Part shown: positions 47,121 through 60,132 of the stretch, one piece after another
How positions within the stretch are numbered: position 1 is the stretch's first letter
How the letters are laid out: each line of letters starts with the position of its first letter
NCBI GenBank assembly: GCA_015039465.1
Contig: MU129989.1
Span: 193,424 to 257,423, forward strand
Reading direction: 5' to 3'
From: Phlegmacium glaucopus
Lineage: Eukaryota; Basidiomycota; Agaricomycetes; Agaricales; Cortinariaceae
Length of the DNA: 64,000 bases
Made by a program: the position numbers and the translations under genes
Notes under the pieces: generated by a model
Seen by the model: the letters and a program-made list of their open reading frames with translations, nothing else
What the model was told of the DNA's origin: nothing
Database searches by the model: none

Positions 47121-50100
47121 GTAATATAATGGGAGCAGAGTGCTCCATTTGTGCGCCTGGATAGGTAGGAGACTGCTAGATTACCAGACACTAACATCTT
47201 TGTAGAAAAGTTCTAATATATAAAAAATGTGGGCCTGTGATCCGGCAAGATTATTATTTTGAAGACTGGTTTCCATTCTTTTTGAGTCTGTGGGGGCTAT
47301 GCGTGTGAGCCCGTTCGATTTTATTGGATCCAGCCACACGCCATCTCCGACAATGAAATGCTTGGCCCGCACAACAGTAATAGCCGCACCCGCACCTGCA
47401 CCCGCCGTTGTCACTACTGACCCACTCTCCCCTCCTGAAACCATGGAACTAAGTCCTGAAAGACGACCCAACCTTTTTTCGCGTTGATCAGCTTACCATC
47501 CGTCCATATGGTTATATCCTCTGTACTATCTTCTGCTGGCGAAGCTCAGCGTCTTCCTTACATTCATTTGACTGACGACAACCAAGAGGACGCAACGGCT
47601 GCATTCGTGCATTCTTTTTCCTGTTAACCTTTTTGAGGCAACCTTGTCCTTCAGAATCACAACGCGCCGATAGGTCTGGGAGCAACGCCGACTCCGCTCT
47701 GACTCGGAATCTGGGTCGTTGGCAGCGGCGAAGCAAAGAACAGACTTGAGTTGGTTGAGGGAAAAAGGAAATCGAGGCCTGGCAGTATACAGGAGATGCG
47801 GTCCAACATACGGCCTCAGTTGGTGAGATCGACTAGGTCGAAGGAGTAACCTTCGTACTCAAACATTTCCACGCCAAATGAAGGATTCATTCAAGTTGGA
47901 CTCTGGAATGAAATGTTTATACACCAAATCAAATAGCCAACCAGTCTTGCGACAACCATATTATCCCTCTCCATATCCACCTCTGAATTCAACGCTGACG
48001 ACACTCCAAGCTCTTGTCTTCAACCGCAGCTCCTCTCCATCTCCCGCAAGGAACCTACCACTCCTTTCCACACATGAGACCTGAAGCTTGAAGTCTTGCC
48101 CACATCTTTCCAACACCCCTCTCCCGATCTCTTCATCTCTGACGTATGACTAGTATGACTTCCCACACCCAGCGTCACGCGTCAATGGCTAGAACCCCCA
48201 CCTCTCACTTCCAACATCACAAGGAGCCAGCGGAATCGTGATAACCGGTAATCACACCCCACAACATTCGTCAGTATCATGGTGATACGTTAGCAAGCGC
48301 CTCTTGAGAGACGAATGGAAAAGTCGCAAACACACAACTCAACAAGCAAGTTACCACCACAAAAATATATGTAGGATTGGCCCAGGGTGTGATCGACTTC
48401 TCTAACTCATCGGGGACGATGACGCACCCCTCACTACAATTACAACGTTCGACTAAACTCGTTCGGGTTCTCAGGAGTGATTAGAGTGAGGAGCAGAAAG
48501 ATGTAGGATGCTTTGATAAGGAAATATAGTTACAACTGCGGTTGTGTTCACGACGAAGATCACTGATCATAGCCCACATCCTCACCTCATTTTGAACTGA
48601 CCCAAAGCGGACACCCGACGTCCACATGTGCAGAATCAACTTATTGCCACGGGTGGGGATGAAAAAAGAAAAAGGAAAAAAGACGCACAGTCCTGAAGGA
48701 AGCAAAAAAAAGTATTTACGGATCCGTCTCTCCGCAAGGACACATCAAGAAGGCTTCCTCCGGCTTTTTCGACGCACCCCGGCCGAAGTCTTGTGTTTGA
48801 TGACCTGCTCTGCTGCCCGATGATGCAATAGTTAGTAATCCACAGCTGTTTAGGCCCCTACCTATATTTCTACTGTCTATCGAACGTTTTCAACACTGGA
48901 GCTTGGAAGTAATGGACCTCAAGGTTAACATTTGACATCCCAGTCATTACTAGTACATCTCAGACGTCGCTGGTCCCCCGAGGTCAGCTGCTGTCCTTTA
49001 GCGGGTGGCTCCATCAACTGTTAGAAAGCTTCAAGGCTTCCAGTTGCCTTCTTGGAGCTCTCATGACGTATTCTTAGCTTTGATATCCCGCATTCTGCAG
49101 TTTCATCCCATTTGGGATTTTGCCTCGGTGGCATATATTGGTTGTCCGCCCAACGAGATCTGTATGTATGGACTAGGTTTGCTTTGCCATTGACTTTCCC
49201 AGACAATTTCAGACGCTTTGACAACTACAAAACGCGATCAAAATTGGTTCTGTGAACGGGACTGGTAGTGAGTATACTGTGCAAGAGATATCTTGTTTTT
49301 GGCTGAGCAGGACCAACGTTCATCTTGAAAGAGATGCTCCAACAGAGTTATTAATGAGACGAGGATTGACCTTGGAAGGAATATATATAGCCTCATATCA
49401 CATGTTTTATATGAAGTGAGTGGTGCATCATTCGATCAAGGACATCTACCTGCAACCTTCTGGCAATGTCAACTCCACACCATTCATTCCACTGTGCAAC
49501 GCCTTGCTAGAACCTTGCGAACCTTCAGCGGATTTTTCAATCGACATTCTCTTTATCTAAGATACCCGATTCTTACTGGGAGGAGGCCCAGTGAATATCA
49601 CCGTGCGTACATTAAAATTGGTGAACAGGCAACTTTGGATCCAGAGCGGAACTTAGGCTTGTCGCATTTTCTTTTCTTATCGTCATCAAGTTTGACTGAC
49701 TCGGATTAGACAAGTTTGTATACTTTTCGACTGAAGCGCGAGACCTATGTAGACGTTTCAAAATTCGCATTGAAAATTCAAACGTGTTGGGGACAATATG
49801 ACCGGTGGCCATTCTGCAGTTGTACTAGATCCAACACTTTTTTTTCGTACCCTGGGTCGTGTTACCTCGTTTCCTTTTGAAAAGGGGCATTCATGACGAT
49901 ATCAATCATTTCCGGTGTACGGTTTACCTTGGGTTTACCGGAGTCAGTGGCGTCAATTCCTGACCCATAGGAACTGAGCCATTTTTCCCCTTATAAGTCC
50001 ACTCCACCGCAGAGATTACAGTAATGTGATTCGATGCTTTCTTCTTTTGAAAAAGAGGGGCCGGCCGTTGGAAATCTTGTTAGCTGATGGTGTTATTGCG

Positions 50101-52631
50101 ACCCACAATCGACTTGGAAGCTCGGATCGCCGCGTCTCTAAATTCAAACCTTCACTGTATAATTGGATAACTCACCGCGTAATCCTTGGAGATAGATACC
50201 AGGCATCTGAATCAATCTGCGTTATTTTTACTAATGTCAGATCCACATCATCACATATATCACCTCACCTCACCCCTTCACATCATTTAACTTCACTACA
50301 TCATTCCACTTCGTCTCACCTTCACCCCCGCTATATCTCATCTCACACATCTTTTGTCTCGTCTCATATCATTTCATCCCACTTCAAGTTCTAGTGATGT
50401 TGCGGCCCAACTTTTAGCCTGGTCTGATGGGGTTTTAGGCTTCTCAACTTATCAGAAGAATGGAATGCTGATAGTACATTGTGAATATGGGTTCTTACCT
50501 CCGTGTTTGCGAGCGATAAAGCAAGACGAGCATATGACAAAGGATTTCTATTTTTATCCCAAGTAAACTAAACTATAAATAGCAGGACAAAAGATACGAT
50601 ACGGTGGTAAACGGAATATCCTCGTGAACGATAGGTAAACCTAAAATCTTAAAAGGAATTCCGAAGCGAGTATTTATTCAGTTTACCAGATACGGACTCG
50701 ATCGCAAGTGTTTGTTATTCCAACATTACTCCCCATTTATACACTCAACGTGGCCACTTTTTCAAATGACTGGACGATACCGTCGCTCACCGTCGTCATG
50801 CCAAGCGAAAATCTCATTTTCTCGCGCTCGGTCATTTAGACTGCTTTTCGTGAGAGATTCAGGTCGCTTGCGAGGATCCATTTCAATCATTCTCGAATTC
50901 GGCAACAATCCAAGCATTCACCGTCGATCGTTCACTTAGGATGTCTACTCTTGGTGATGTTTATCATCGGAAAAACCAGAACCCCAATCTCATCGGAAGT
51001 CATCGCTAACCTGACTTGCGGCACGCTGGCTACTTCTTTTGGCAGATGACCGTTGGAAGTATCCTCGATAACGAGGGGTATCCAATTGGCGTGCTAGACG
51101 TGGCGACGGTTGCTGTGAGCTCGTATATGCGGTGACAAGTCTTTTTAAATCAGATCGAACGTGTGGTGGGTTTTATTAAATATTATCAGGTCAAGTTGAA
51201 CTTGTAGGGCACCCCTGGAAAGCCCATGACTGCTTTGGGGTGTATAACTGACCTCGGTGTGAGGTGATGTCAAATGTGGTTTGCCGTAGCCAACCGCCTG
51301 ATGGAGAGAAGTGAAATGATGTGCCGGTGGACTTCTCTAGGATGGAGGAGGAGGAGGAGGAGGAGGAGATTAGATCCGGTGACCCTTGGTTTGGTTAGTG
51401 CCCTACCTGTCTTTTTTTCACAGTTATTATGAGAGTTGATTGTGCAACCATCTCATAGATGCAGTAAGTGTGACTGGATTTAGGTAATTCTGCAAGTGCA
51501 GCATGCCGTTTTGCTGATTTGAATAGTATAAAACATGACTTTGGTAAATTACACTCACCCTTCTCTTCTGTCACATATTCAATTATACAGTCTGGGGCTA
51601 TCATTATGTGATATCCCTCATCCTTCGTTGCGGAGCCGGCCATTTTGGAAGGGGTTACCAACGAAACGGTAACTTTGGAACTATGTGGTGATTTTTAATA
51701 TTATATTGCTCAACCCTACACTAACCCTACTCGTTCTGATATGAATCTAGGCTCTACCATAGTCCTATGTCCCGCCTACGACGGATTCTGCCAGTGTTGA
51801 CATCCTATATAAATTATAATGAAATATCATATACACCACTGGGATTAAAATACCCGAGGACCGACGATCGCCTTCCGTAGTCTTCCTTTTCCGGTTCCGG
51901 TGCCGGCGGTTCCCGTGAGGACGATTAATGGATCTAGATATATATTATGTATGATGTATGTATGGCTTCGCACAGTTCCAGGTGGACCACGCAACGATCA
52001 CTTCAGGGAACTCAGCTTTGGAAGCACGAACCACAAAGCGTTGAAGTCTTTCTTCAATTTTAGGTATATAATTCTGCCTTTTAGTCCCAAAGTGAGACTT
52101 GATCACCGGCAGCGATTAGGTCCGCTTTTTTATCCTCGGACCCGAGCCCATAAAAGCAAATCAGTGTCTTAGGAGTGACCATTACTAAGCGCGTGGATTG
52201 TATGTCTTCGTCGGCACTGATGTGGATGCGCGACTCGGAGAACATTTCTGCCCATGACATACATGACAGCTCGTCGACTAAGGCGTATGGATCATTACTT
52301 AATTAATAGCGCTGATGGTTTCGGGCGGTGTGGATAAGGACTCGGGTAAAGCAAGAGGCGCCGGGTGTAATGGAACATCGACCACTGGGCATGAAGGAGA
52401 TGAGCGCAGGGATACATTTTTACGTGGATTGACTGGGTCTTCGAATAGAGTGCCAGCTGCCAAGAGACTGGTCGTCAAGGGCCCTTTTTTGGATATTTGG
52501 GGATGGGAATCTATGGGAATCTATTGTTGTTGTACCTGTTCAGTTGAAAGATCGTTAATTATAACATACTTTACGATCGCTTACCTTGAACTCTCACCTC
52601 CACCTCCACATATCACCCCTTTCCTCCACAC
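47121..52631. other. Long gene-poor region
   Basis: No protein family could be recognised in 5.5 kb on either strand. It has a pyrimidine-rich TCATCTCAC-type stretch near 50250-50395 and a GGA microsatellite near 51344-51368. Short frames such as 51661-51395 (minus, IAPDCIIEYVTEEKGE) could be exons of an unknown gene but no model closes. No tRNA or rRNA was seen. Confidence 0.45.
51344..51368. repeat. GGA trinucleotide microsatellite
   Basis: About eight uninterrupted GGA units (GATGGAGGAGGAGGAGGAGG...). Confidence 0.9.
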
Positions 52632-54907
52632 ATGGGACGTTCGCTGGAAGACATTGATCCCCTTACCCTAGCTATTGCTCCTCCTCCAGACGAGACACCC
52701 GAACAACGTCAGATAAGAGAGGCCGCAGAGGCAGAAGCGAAGAGGATCAGCGATGAAATCGACGAACAAATTCGGAAGGAGAGGGAATTGGATAGAAAGA
52801 AAAAGAAGCCTGTAAAATTACTATTACTTGGTCAGTATCTAACACATCGTACTTCTCAACTCAAAGTTCTTATCCTCGGTTCTCTGTGAAGGCCAGAGCG
52901 AAAGTGGGAAGACCGCGACATTAAAAAGTAAAGGTTCTTCAAAAAAATAACAAAGAAAAACTCTTCAATTAAAATCTTCGCAGACTTCCAGCTCACTTAT
53001 GCTCGTAAAGAGTGGTCAGAAGAACGTGCTGCCTGGCGTGCAGTTATATTCCTCAATTTAGTTAGAAACGTCAACGATATTCTAGTCCACCTCGAGAACG
53101 AAATGGCCGACCTCCCATATAATCCCGATGATTCACAAGAGGATCTCCACAATGCACCACGGCCAGCTAGGGCCTTACCACGACTCAGATTCACAGAGAT
53201 ACACCGCCTACTAAAGATGCGGTTGGCACCGCTTACCAGTGTCCAACAAAGCCTTGAGACAAACCTAGGAGCCGCCAGCCTTGATCCTAATCCCACATCT
53301 ACGATAAGCGCCGCTCCATTCGACGAAGCTAACCAATTAAGTCGAAGACCACTACAAGAATTCTCAATAAATTCTTCAAATGGTTGGAAGACGGCTTTGG
53401 AGAAATTCCGTACTCTTCGCAGTGCACCACGGACAGATTCTGCAACTAATGAATCCCCCTCTCTCATGGTTACTTCTAGAAGGACCAAAGATTCAGAAGA
53501 CGACATTGCAGAAGTCATCGGTTCATGTCGAGATGATATCAAAAGTTTGTGGGATGATGATATCGTGAAGGAGACGTTGGTCAGACGCAAGGTTCGGTTG
53601 GAGGATGGCCCTGGCTAGTAAGTCGCCCAGTTCCCTCTCCTTTCTTCTCCCCCCGTTCGTTGACATGTTTCTAGCTTCATCAATGATTCAGATCGTATAG
53701 CACGTCGCGATTATCAACCAACAGATGATGACGTAATCAGAGCGAGGTTGCGGACACTCGGTATTCAAGAATACAAATTTATTTTTGATCATGGTATGTG
53801 CAAACTTGGGTTCTTGTTACGTTCCTGATTGATCTTTGATTGGCATCAGGTCGAGCAATGGGACAGGAATGGAGATTATACGATGTTGGAGGAACGAGGA
53901 GCACCGTATGTTTAAATTCTTATTCAAAAATCAAAGAAAAAAGTAACCATTTGGCGTTAGAGAGGAGCCTGGTATCCCTACTTTGACGATGGTAAAATAT
54001 TTTTTCATCTAGATCTTTATCTCCAAAGCGCTAATTCATCATTTCAACAGTCGATGCCATCATCTTCCTTGCGTGAGTTGCATCTTTTTACATTCTAAAA
54101 GCCTCAAATAGCTTCGATTCTAACATCACAATCTGATTCATTTCCTATCGCAGCCCAAGTAAGTTACCTATTCTTACAAACTGTCCAAAAAGGAACTCAG
54201 GTCGCGTCTTCTTCTGTACAGTTTCACCATTCGACGAAAAACTAGCAGAAGATCGTAAAGTTAATAGACTAGAAGATAGTTATCTTCTATGGAAATCCGT
54301 CTGTTCATGCAAACTACTTGCACGAACACAACTCATCCTATGTAAGTACAACCTCCATTTATTTTTTTGTTCTGGCCAGAACAAAAAGAAAAATTGACAT
54401 TTTATCTTTTTTTTTTTACAACAGTCTTGAATAAATGCGATTTACTTCAAGCAAAACTGCAACGAGGAGTTCGAATACGTGATTCTGTGCCTAGCTTTGG
54501 AGATCGTAAGAATGATCTACAGACAGCAACTAAATGTATGTTTTATCCTCCCCCCTCGGTTTTATCCTATCTTATTCAACACCTGACTCCCACTCTGTAT
54601 CTAGATTTCCAGCAACACTTTAAAGAGATCTCCAAGAACCATTCTCCCGTCCAACGCCCATTTTATGTCCATTTGACTTCTGTAATCGTACGTTTGTCAT
54701 AACTGTTGAATCAGCTTATTTACTTACCCCTCACCTTTTTTTCCCCTTTTAGGATACGCGCTCTACAGCTGTAACGTTAGGCGCTGGTGAGAGTCCTAAT
54801 TTCACCACGACATGATGAAATCCATTCATTTCTGACAAAACTTATCTTCTACAACAGTTGAAGAATCTATCCTCCGGGAGCACCTGCGTCGTGCTGATTT
54901 AATGTAA
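52632..54907 (+). CDS. Atypical heterotrimeric G-protein alpha subunit
   Basis: Thirteen exons keep phase (52632-52830, 52892-52927, 52984-53617, 53675-53793, 53850-53905, 53961-53991, 54051-54072, 54154-54158, 54222-54341, 54425-54535, 54605-54687, 54753-54786, 54858-54907), 499 residues against about 350 usual. P-loop LLLLGQSESGKTATLK (67-74 core), switch I RARLRTLGI (312-320; Arg314 and Thr317 kept), switch II YDVGGTRST (341-348), NKCD (410-413), and a TSVIDT segment in the TCATDT position. Switch II has Thr345 where catalytic Gln normally sits. An extra 120-150 residues enlarge the helical domain. Gly2 could be myristoylated (MGRSLE), but position 6 is Glu, not Ser. Expected at the inner plasma membrane in signalling. 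One exon is only 5 nt (54154-54158). Divergent G-alpha paralogs are known in mushrooms. Confidence 0.9.
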
Positions 54908-55983
54908 TATCTACTTGTTTTTTTTTCAATACCAACGACCACTGCCTACCACTAGACCTTGCTTTTAATGATACTCCATTACGACGGCTACTCATCTTCT
55001 TCCTTACCATCCTCTCCTTCGATCTAACCTCATCCGTGACCCCCGACCCCATCCCCATCTCAAACGACATCTACATGCCTCTCTTTTTTCCTCCTCCTTT
55101 TCCTTTACGATATCTCATTCTTTTTCTTTCTTCCTCTGGCTCCTACCTACGACTTTACAATCTTTTCTTTAGGGAATTCTTATTGATTGACTCAATCCTT
55201 TCGTTTTTCCCTATATTAAACCTCATCAAAAACCCTCCCTGTCTTCTCCCTCAAACGCCTTTTCATCATCCATATAAAATTCACTACCACCCCCCCCTTC
55301 CACGCAATCCAATCAAAAACCATACCATCAAAGCCATACCACCACTCCCCAAGGCTGTCCTATATCTAATGATGTCATTTTTACACCTTTCCTTTTGTCC
55401 TTTGTTGTTCATTTCACGTATAACGTATTATATATACACGAACCTTCCACCGGGACCCACCTTTTTTTTTTTCTTTCTTCTCTTTCTGTATAACAAGGTA
55501 GTATACTTACTTACGCTTTTCTTCTCCCTTTGCATTGAAAAACGCTTTGTAATTGGATGAATAATCATAAATTTCTCCCTCTCCCACTTTGCTCCAGAGT
55601 GGATCGTTTATTTTAAATAAGCGAAGAGGCCGGCGTAAAAAAATGTTTCTGGTTCTCATAATGCCCCCCCCTCTTATCTGGGGTTCTTCTATCCATTTTA
55701 ATTTCCAATGTTGGGCCCGCTTCCTTCATGAACTTCCTGAAATAAGAATATCCATTGCGTAAGTATAATCGAGGTATCGGTTTTTGCAATATGTATACAA
55801 ATGGCTGCAGGGGGAAAGGAGGATGTAAAGGAACCAAACATCAAAACTATCTATCTAAAGTAAAGCTTGGGTCAAGCATCGAGGTTGCACGGCGGGATAC
55901 GCAAGAGGGGGTAATCAATTAGGTTTTTTTTAAAGGGCTCAAGTTGAAAGCATAGGGGAGCAGGGAGGGAGAATGATAGAGAT
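54908..55983. other. Convergent 3' region between G-alpha and exchanger genes
   Basis: Pyrimidine-rich plus-strand sequence with a 174-codon open frame (55036-55560) whose composition (Phe/Leu/Pro/Tyr from C/T-rich DNA) looks like untranslated sequence rather than a gene. No other feature was seen. Confidence 0.5.
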
Positions 55984-58443
55984 TCATGAGAATTGACTCT
56001 CGCCCGTACTACTCGACCTCAAGATAGGACTGGGCAGACCCCTCTCTATCCTACTCTCTTCCACAGAAGCGATCGTACGCGTATTCGCCATATTATTACC
56101 ACTGCCGCTGGCAGCGTTATTACTCCCCGCCGGACGTCCCAGTAGCTCAACCTCCTGACCACCCAAATCCACTTCATCATCACTATCCACTGGAGTTCCT
56201 ATCCCACTACCCTGCACACTGTCCCCTGGTACACCCGATGAACGTCGTGCTCTCCGTGCATGGAACGTCCGACTGGCAGTTGCGTTGGAGAATATGGGTA
56301 ATAGATAACGTTCGTCTAGTGTTTGGAACCACTTCCCATCTTCGCCTACCATTATCGAAGTGTTTGCCCGTGGTGGATGTGTGTTGTTGTTCTCGTGTGA
56401 TGTCGGTGCGAGAGGTAACACATCTCCATCAGAATCGTACGACTCCGAAGATGCAGTTGAAAAGATGGCACCACCAGGCGATAGAGGCGGGTTGTTCAGA
56501 TTATGGTTCTGGAACTGGTGATTGTACGGCCGAGAATTATTATAATGTGTGCCAATCCGATTTGCTCCTCCTCGAGGTGTTTGAGCGAATGCACTCGGTT
56601 CGTCGTCTAGGAATCTACTCCAGCGGCCGTTGCCGCCTCGTCCTACCCAGGCATTACGTCCAGGAGGGGGCATAGGTTCATCTTCGTCGCTGCTAACGCC
56701 TGCATCTTCCTCCACGCCAGTCCGGATGCCTAGTACTTCAAGCATCCTCGCTGTGGTACCACCAAAGATCACTACCGTAAGAACCACAACAATGAGAACC
56801 GTTGTTCGCATCATTTGGGCGTTTGGGCCTTTAAATCCAGCGGCAAGTGCCACGCCAACAGCACCCCGCAGACCTGCCCAGAAGAGCATCATTTGGTATG
56901 AATGGGGTAACTCCTCGTGTCTCTGACCACGGGCATGCTTGTAGAAGAAATTGATGGCTTCAGAGAGGGGGAAAACGGCAGCATACCGCGTGAAAACGAC
57001 GGAAATAGTGGCGATAATAATAAAAACCGGTTTCACATAATTGGTAACAGATTCCGATTCGGGCGCGCTCGTGAAGAGGGACATGCCGAGGTAGATAAAG
57101 ATGAAATTCTCCGAAAGTTGGGCAAGTGTCGAGAAGATATACTTTGTTGCTCGTTGGGTTCTCCGTGACATCGTATGATAAGCGTAGTGTTTCAGAGTGA
57201 TGCCACAGAATAGAAGGGATACGATTCCTGACATGGAAAGACCATTGGAAAAGAAATAACATGTGTAGGCACTGAGGGCGACTAGACATGATTCAATGGA
57301 AGGGTAGAGGTGTAAATAGGAGTGCTTGAGCATGAGAGAGGTGACTAGACCGAAGGCAACCCCAAGGGCCAAGGATACGCTGAAGGACAGAAAGAAGAGT
57401 CCTATACCATGGAAGATTGATGAGACGAACACCTCAGCTCCATGGAACTGATTCAAAGTCCTAGACGATAGTCGTTTCAGAGATCCAAGAACAGATGGCA
57501 ATGTTGCAGTCAATACTCACTCGTACATAACGATACTTACAGCATCGTTAATCAAGCTCTCGCCAAAAATGACATTATAAAGCTTGGGATCAACCTTATA
57601 TTGTTTGAAAATCGCCAAAATGGTCACAGGATCCGTGGCAGATAGGGTGGAGCCAAATATTAAACATTCGATCAAGGGAAGTTGGTTTGTGTCAATCCCA
57701 AGGTAGGAATAGATGAATACGAGAAGCCTATTCTGCAAGTGTTAAGAACGATGGTTTTGAAGAATAACCAGCAATTTTTTTTGCAACGTACCCCACACCG
57801 ACTGCGGATATGAAAGTCCCAAGGAAAGCGAAAGTGAGAATAGAGCCAAAGTTTCGAAAGAAACTTTCCTGGTTTATGGTTAACAAGTTGTCGTGTATTG
57901 ATGATAAATGATGAACGTACCTGTTTGAGCTCATATCCGGAGTTTAGGATGATGGGTGGAAGTAGAAGGTTGAAAAAAAGAGTATGTTTAAAAGTCTGGT
58001 AGAAATATCAGCTTTGTGTTCCTGCCATGTAATAAATACCTCGAGAAATCCAGTATGGGCGCGGAATTGTAACTAGGGGCTGCACTTTGGACAAGTACAA
58101 GGCCTGAATCATCTCACACATACGGAATACAACTCACCAGCATCTCCCGAATCATCGTTCCAGGAGCCAATCGAATAATTAGGCCAACAAACATTCCGGC
58201 GACTATTGACACCAAAGTCTCATGGACCGCACGTATACGTTTGATTTGAAGATAATACGAGGTTAATAGCGATAGCATAAGCAGCATGCAAACGAGGAAG
58301 AGGGACCATGATGAGTAGTATTCCTCTTCTTCGGCTACAGGTCCAGCTGAGGTGGTAGCTGCTGCTGCTGCGCTGTACGTTGTTGAAGCCAAGTTGAACG
58401 AGAGTGTCATGGTTTTTAGTAGAGAAATGGAGGATGCATGCAA
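55984..58443 (-). CDS. Na+/H+ exchanger (CPA1, NHX/NHE type)
   Basis: Six exons keep phase (58443-58138, 58072-58040, 57995-57921, 57868-57792, 57727-57521, 57460-55984), 724 residues. Hallmarks: [20 protein letters not shown] in the amiloride-binding-type helix, [29 protein letters not shown] with the Asn-Asp pair of electroneutral CPA1 exchangers, and [17 protein letters not shown]. About 10-12 membrane spans are visible, followed by a disordered cytosolic tail of about 250 residues rich in Ser, Asn and Gly. The likely site is endosome, prevacuole or vacuole, exchanging Na+/K+ for H+. A 33-nt exon (58072-58040) is inferred from phase only. ATG at 58410 is an alternative start. Confidence 0.9.
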
Positions 58444-58579
58444 CGTTTCTAGTCGCTGGTAATGCTGTCAACAATGGCGGCGCAGTACTGCGAGTAGTGG
58501 TGGTTCTGGAGTGACTTACGTCAGATCCGAGAAAGAGATACAGATTAAGTAATATCATATTATCAATAATATATCCTCG

Positions 58580-60132
58580 TTACAATCTTGGTCTCTCTAT
58601 CCTCTGCCTTGCCACTGCTTCCCTCCGGGCTTTATCCACCTTTCCCTTCAGATCAGAACCGAAGTAATCTCTGATCCTTTGGAACGTATCCCTGAAAGAG
58701 GGTAATTTCCCTTGTAGTTCAATAGGGATAACGGGAATTTTCAAAGTATGTCGGATGGCCGGAATTCGTAATATCAATGTTTGCAATATGGTAAGTAGAC
58801 CAGTGGTCAAAAGTGATATTAGAAGGCCCTATTAAAAAGACATTTAGATATGGTTAGGAAAAATGACGCTAGTTGCGACTTACAGAAGGTAAAGAAGACA
58901 TTATATAGATTCCGGGAACTGTCATGAGACGAAGTATATTCATGAGATGTGCCATTTCCGGTCGCTCTGTAGTATTGAAGTCCCTGACCGAAAGCTGTAA
59001 TAAAGCATCAGCAGAATTAACAAAAATCTGCATTGGGTAAACCTGCCTTGATCTGGGTGTTTACTAAAACAAACATAGTAATGGGTAAAATCATTGTAGG
59101 ATCTGACATCGTCAAGTCAGGGAGGAAGCTAACACCGCTATCTCTCAACTGCTCAACGGGCAAATTGCACATCTTCTGGACGCCAAAAAACAAACCAAAA
59201 GTAATTGGTAGCTGGACAAGCGATACCAATCCCGCCAGCGGACTGATATTATGAGATTTGTAAAACCGAGACATCGCTTGAGCAGCCTTTTGAAGCTCTA
59301 GAGGGTTCTGTGTTTCCCGAGCTTTGGCTACCGATTTTTGTAATGCCAGAAGCCGTGGTTGATGCGGCAACAACCGTGCAGATACCTGGAAACCTCTGAT
59401 AGCCCAAGGTACGCATGCAACTCTCCACAAAGCGCTTCCGATGATGATAGTCCAGAACCATGGCATGCCGGTGGACACGTTGATAAGCTCCATGGACCAA
59501 CGAACTATGCCTGCAGGAGACCATCCTGCCAAACCAAGTGCAGCCATGTCTCCATATTGAAGAGCGGCCGGGACATTAGTGATCAAGGTTTCGGTAAGAT
59601 TCGACGGTATTCCTTCGGCTGGGACGTTAGTGATCAAGGCTTCGGTAACATTGGACGGTATTCCTTCGGCTGGGACGTCAGTGGTCAAGGTTTCAGTAAC
59701 ATTGGACGGTATTCCTTCGGCTGGGACATTAGTGGTCAAGGTTTCGGTAACATTGGACGTTATTCCTTCGGCTGGGACGTTAGTGGTCAATGTTTCGGTA
59801 ACATTGGATGGTATTCCTTCGACTGGCGTTGTTGGGGCTGCCGGTATAGGTGTTGATGGTGTAGGGTTTGATTTCCAGAAAAAGCTCCTAGCACCTATAG
59901 AGGGTCTAAGAGCATATCTATGGGTCGAACAACGGGTCTAATGGCATTGACATCCTGACAAACAAGAGTAGTTATATATTAAAAATCCTACCTGCAATAC
60001 AGAGGAAAACGACCGGAGATTTGATTGACATAGGCGAATTGGAACTACGGTGGAGCTTTTACGCAGACTTGAGCTACAGCCCTTGATGAAAGAAACTTAG
60101 CACGGAAACACACCTCCTTGAAATCGCACCAT
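58580..60132 (-). CDS. OXA1: Mitochondrial inner-membrane insertase Oxa1/YidC family
   Basis: Exons 60081-59992, 59937-59065, 58994-58884 and 58828-58580 are firm in phase; a short first exon 60132-60112 (MVRFQGG) is tentative, giving about 447 residues. The start is a mitochondrial targeting type (SSLRKSSTVVPIRL, QTRCSTHRYALRPSIGARSF). Then come five 17-residue repeats and the YidC core: GMPWFWTIIIGSALWRVACV, NISPLAGLVSLVQLPITFGL, FLPDLTMSDPTMILPITMFV, ERPEMAHLMNILRLMTVPGI, and GLLISLLTTGLLTILQT. A basic C-terminal tail with DYFGSDLKGKVDKARREAVA fits ribosome binding. It inserts mitochondrially encoded proteins into the inner membrane. It shares a 326-bp divergent upstream region with the DUF202-like gene. 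Confidence 0.85.
59570..59824 (-). repeat. Five tandem 51-bp repeats in the Oxa1 coding exon
   Basis: Five head-to-tail 51-bp units each encode a 17-residue unit with consensus NVPAEGIPSNVTETLTT. Units differ at few positions (ITSN, TDVPAEG, TEALI, SNLTETLI). They fall between the presequence and the first membrane span. Length divisible by three keeps the frame on copy-number change. Confidence 0.95.

Noticed and set aside
55036..55560. 174-codon plus-strand frame rich in Phe, Leu, Pro and Tyr
   Set aside because: The composition follows from pyrimidine-rich DNA after the G-alpha stop; this is most likely 3' untranslated or intergenic sequence.
59359..59941. Plus-strand frames with repeated GYSFGWDVSGQGF-type or PSAGTLVVKVS-type units
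   Set aside because: They are shadows of the 51-bp repeats in the minus-strand Oxa1 gene, which has the better-supported reading (presequence and YidC core).
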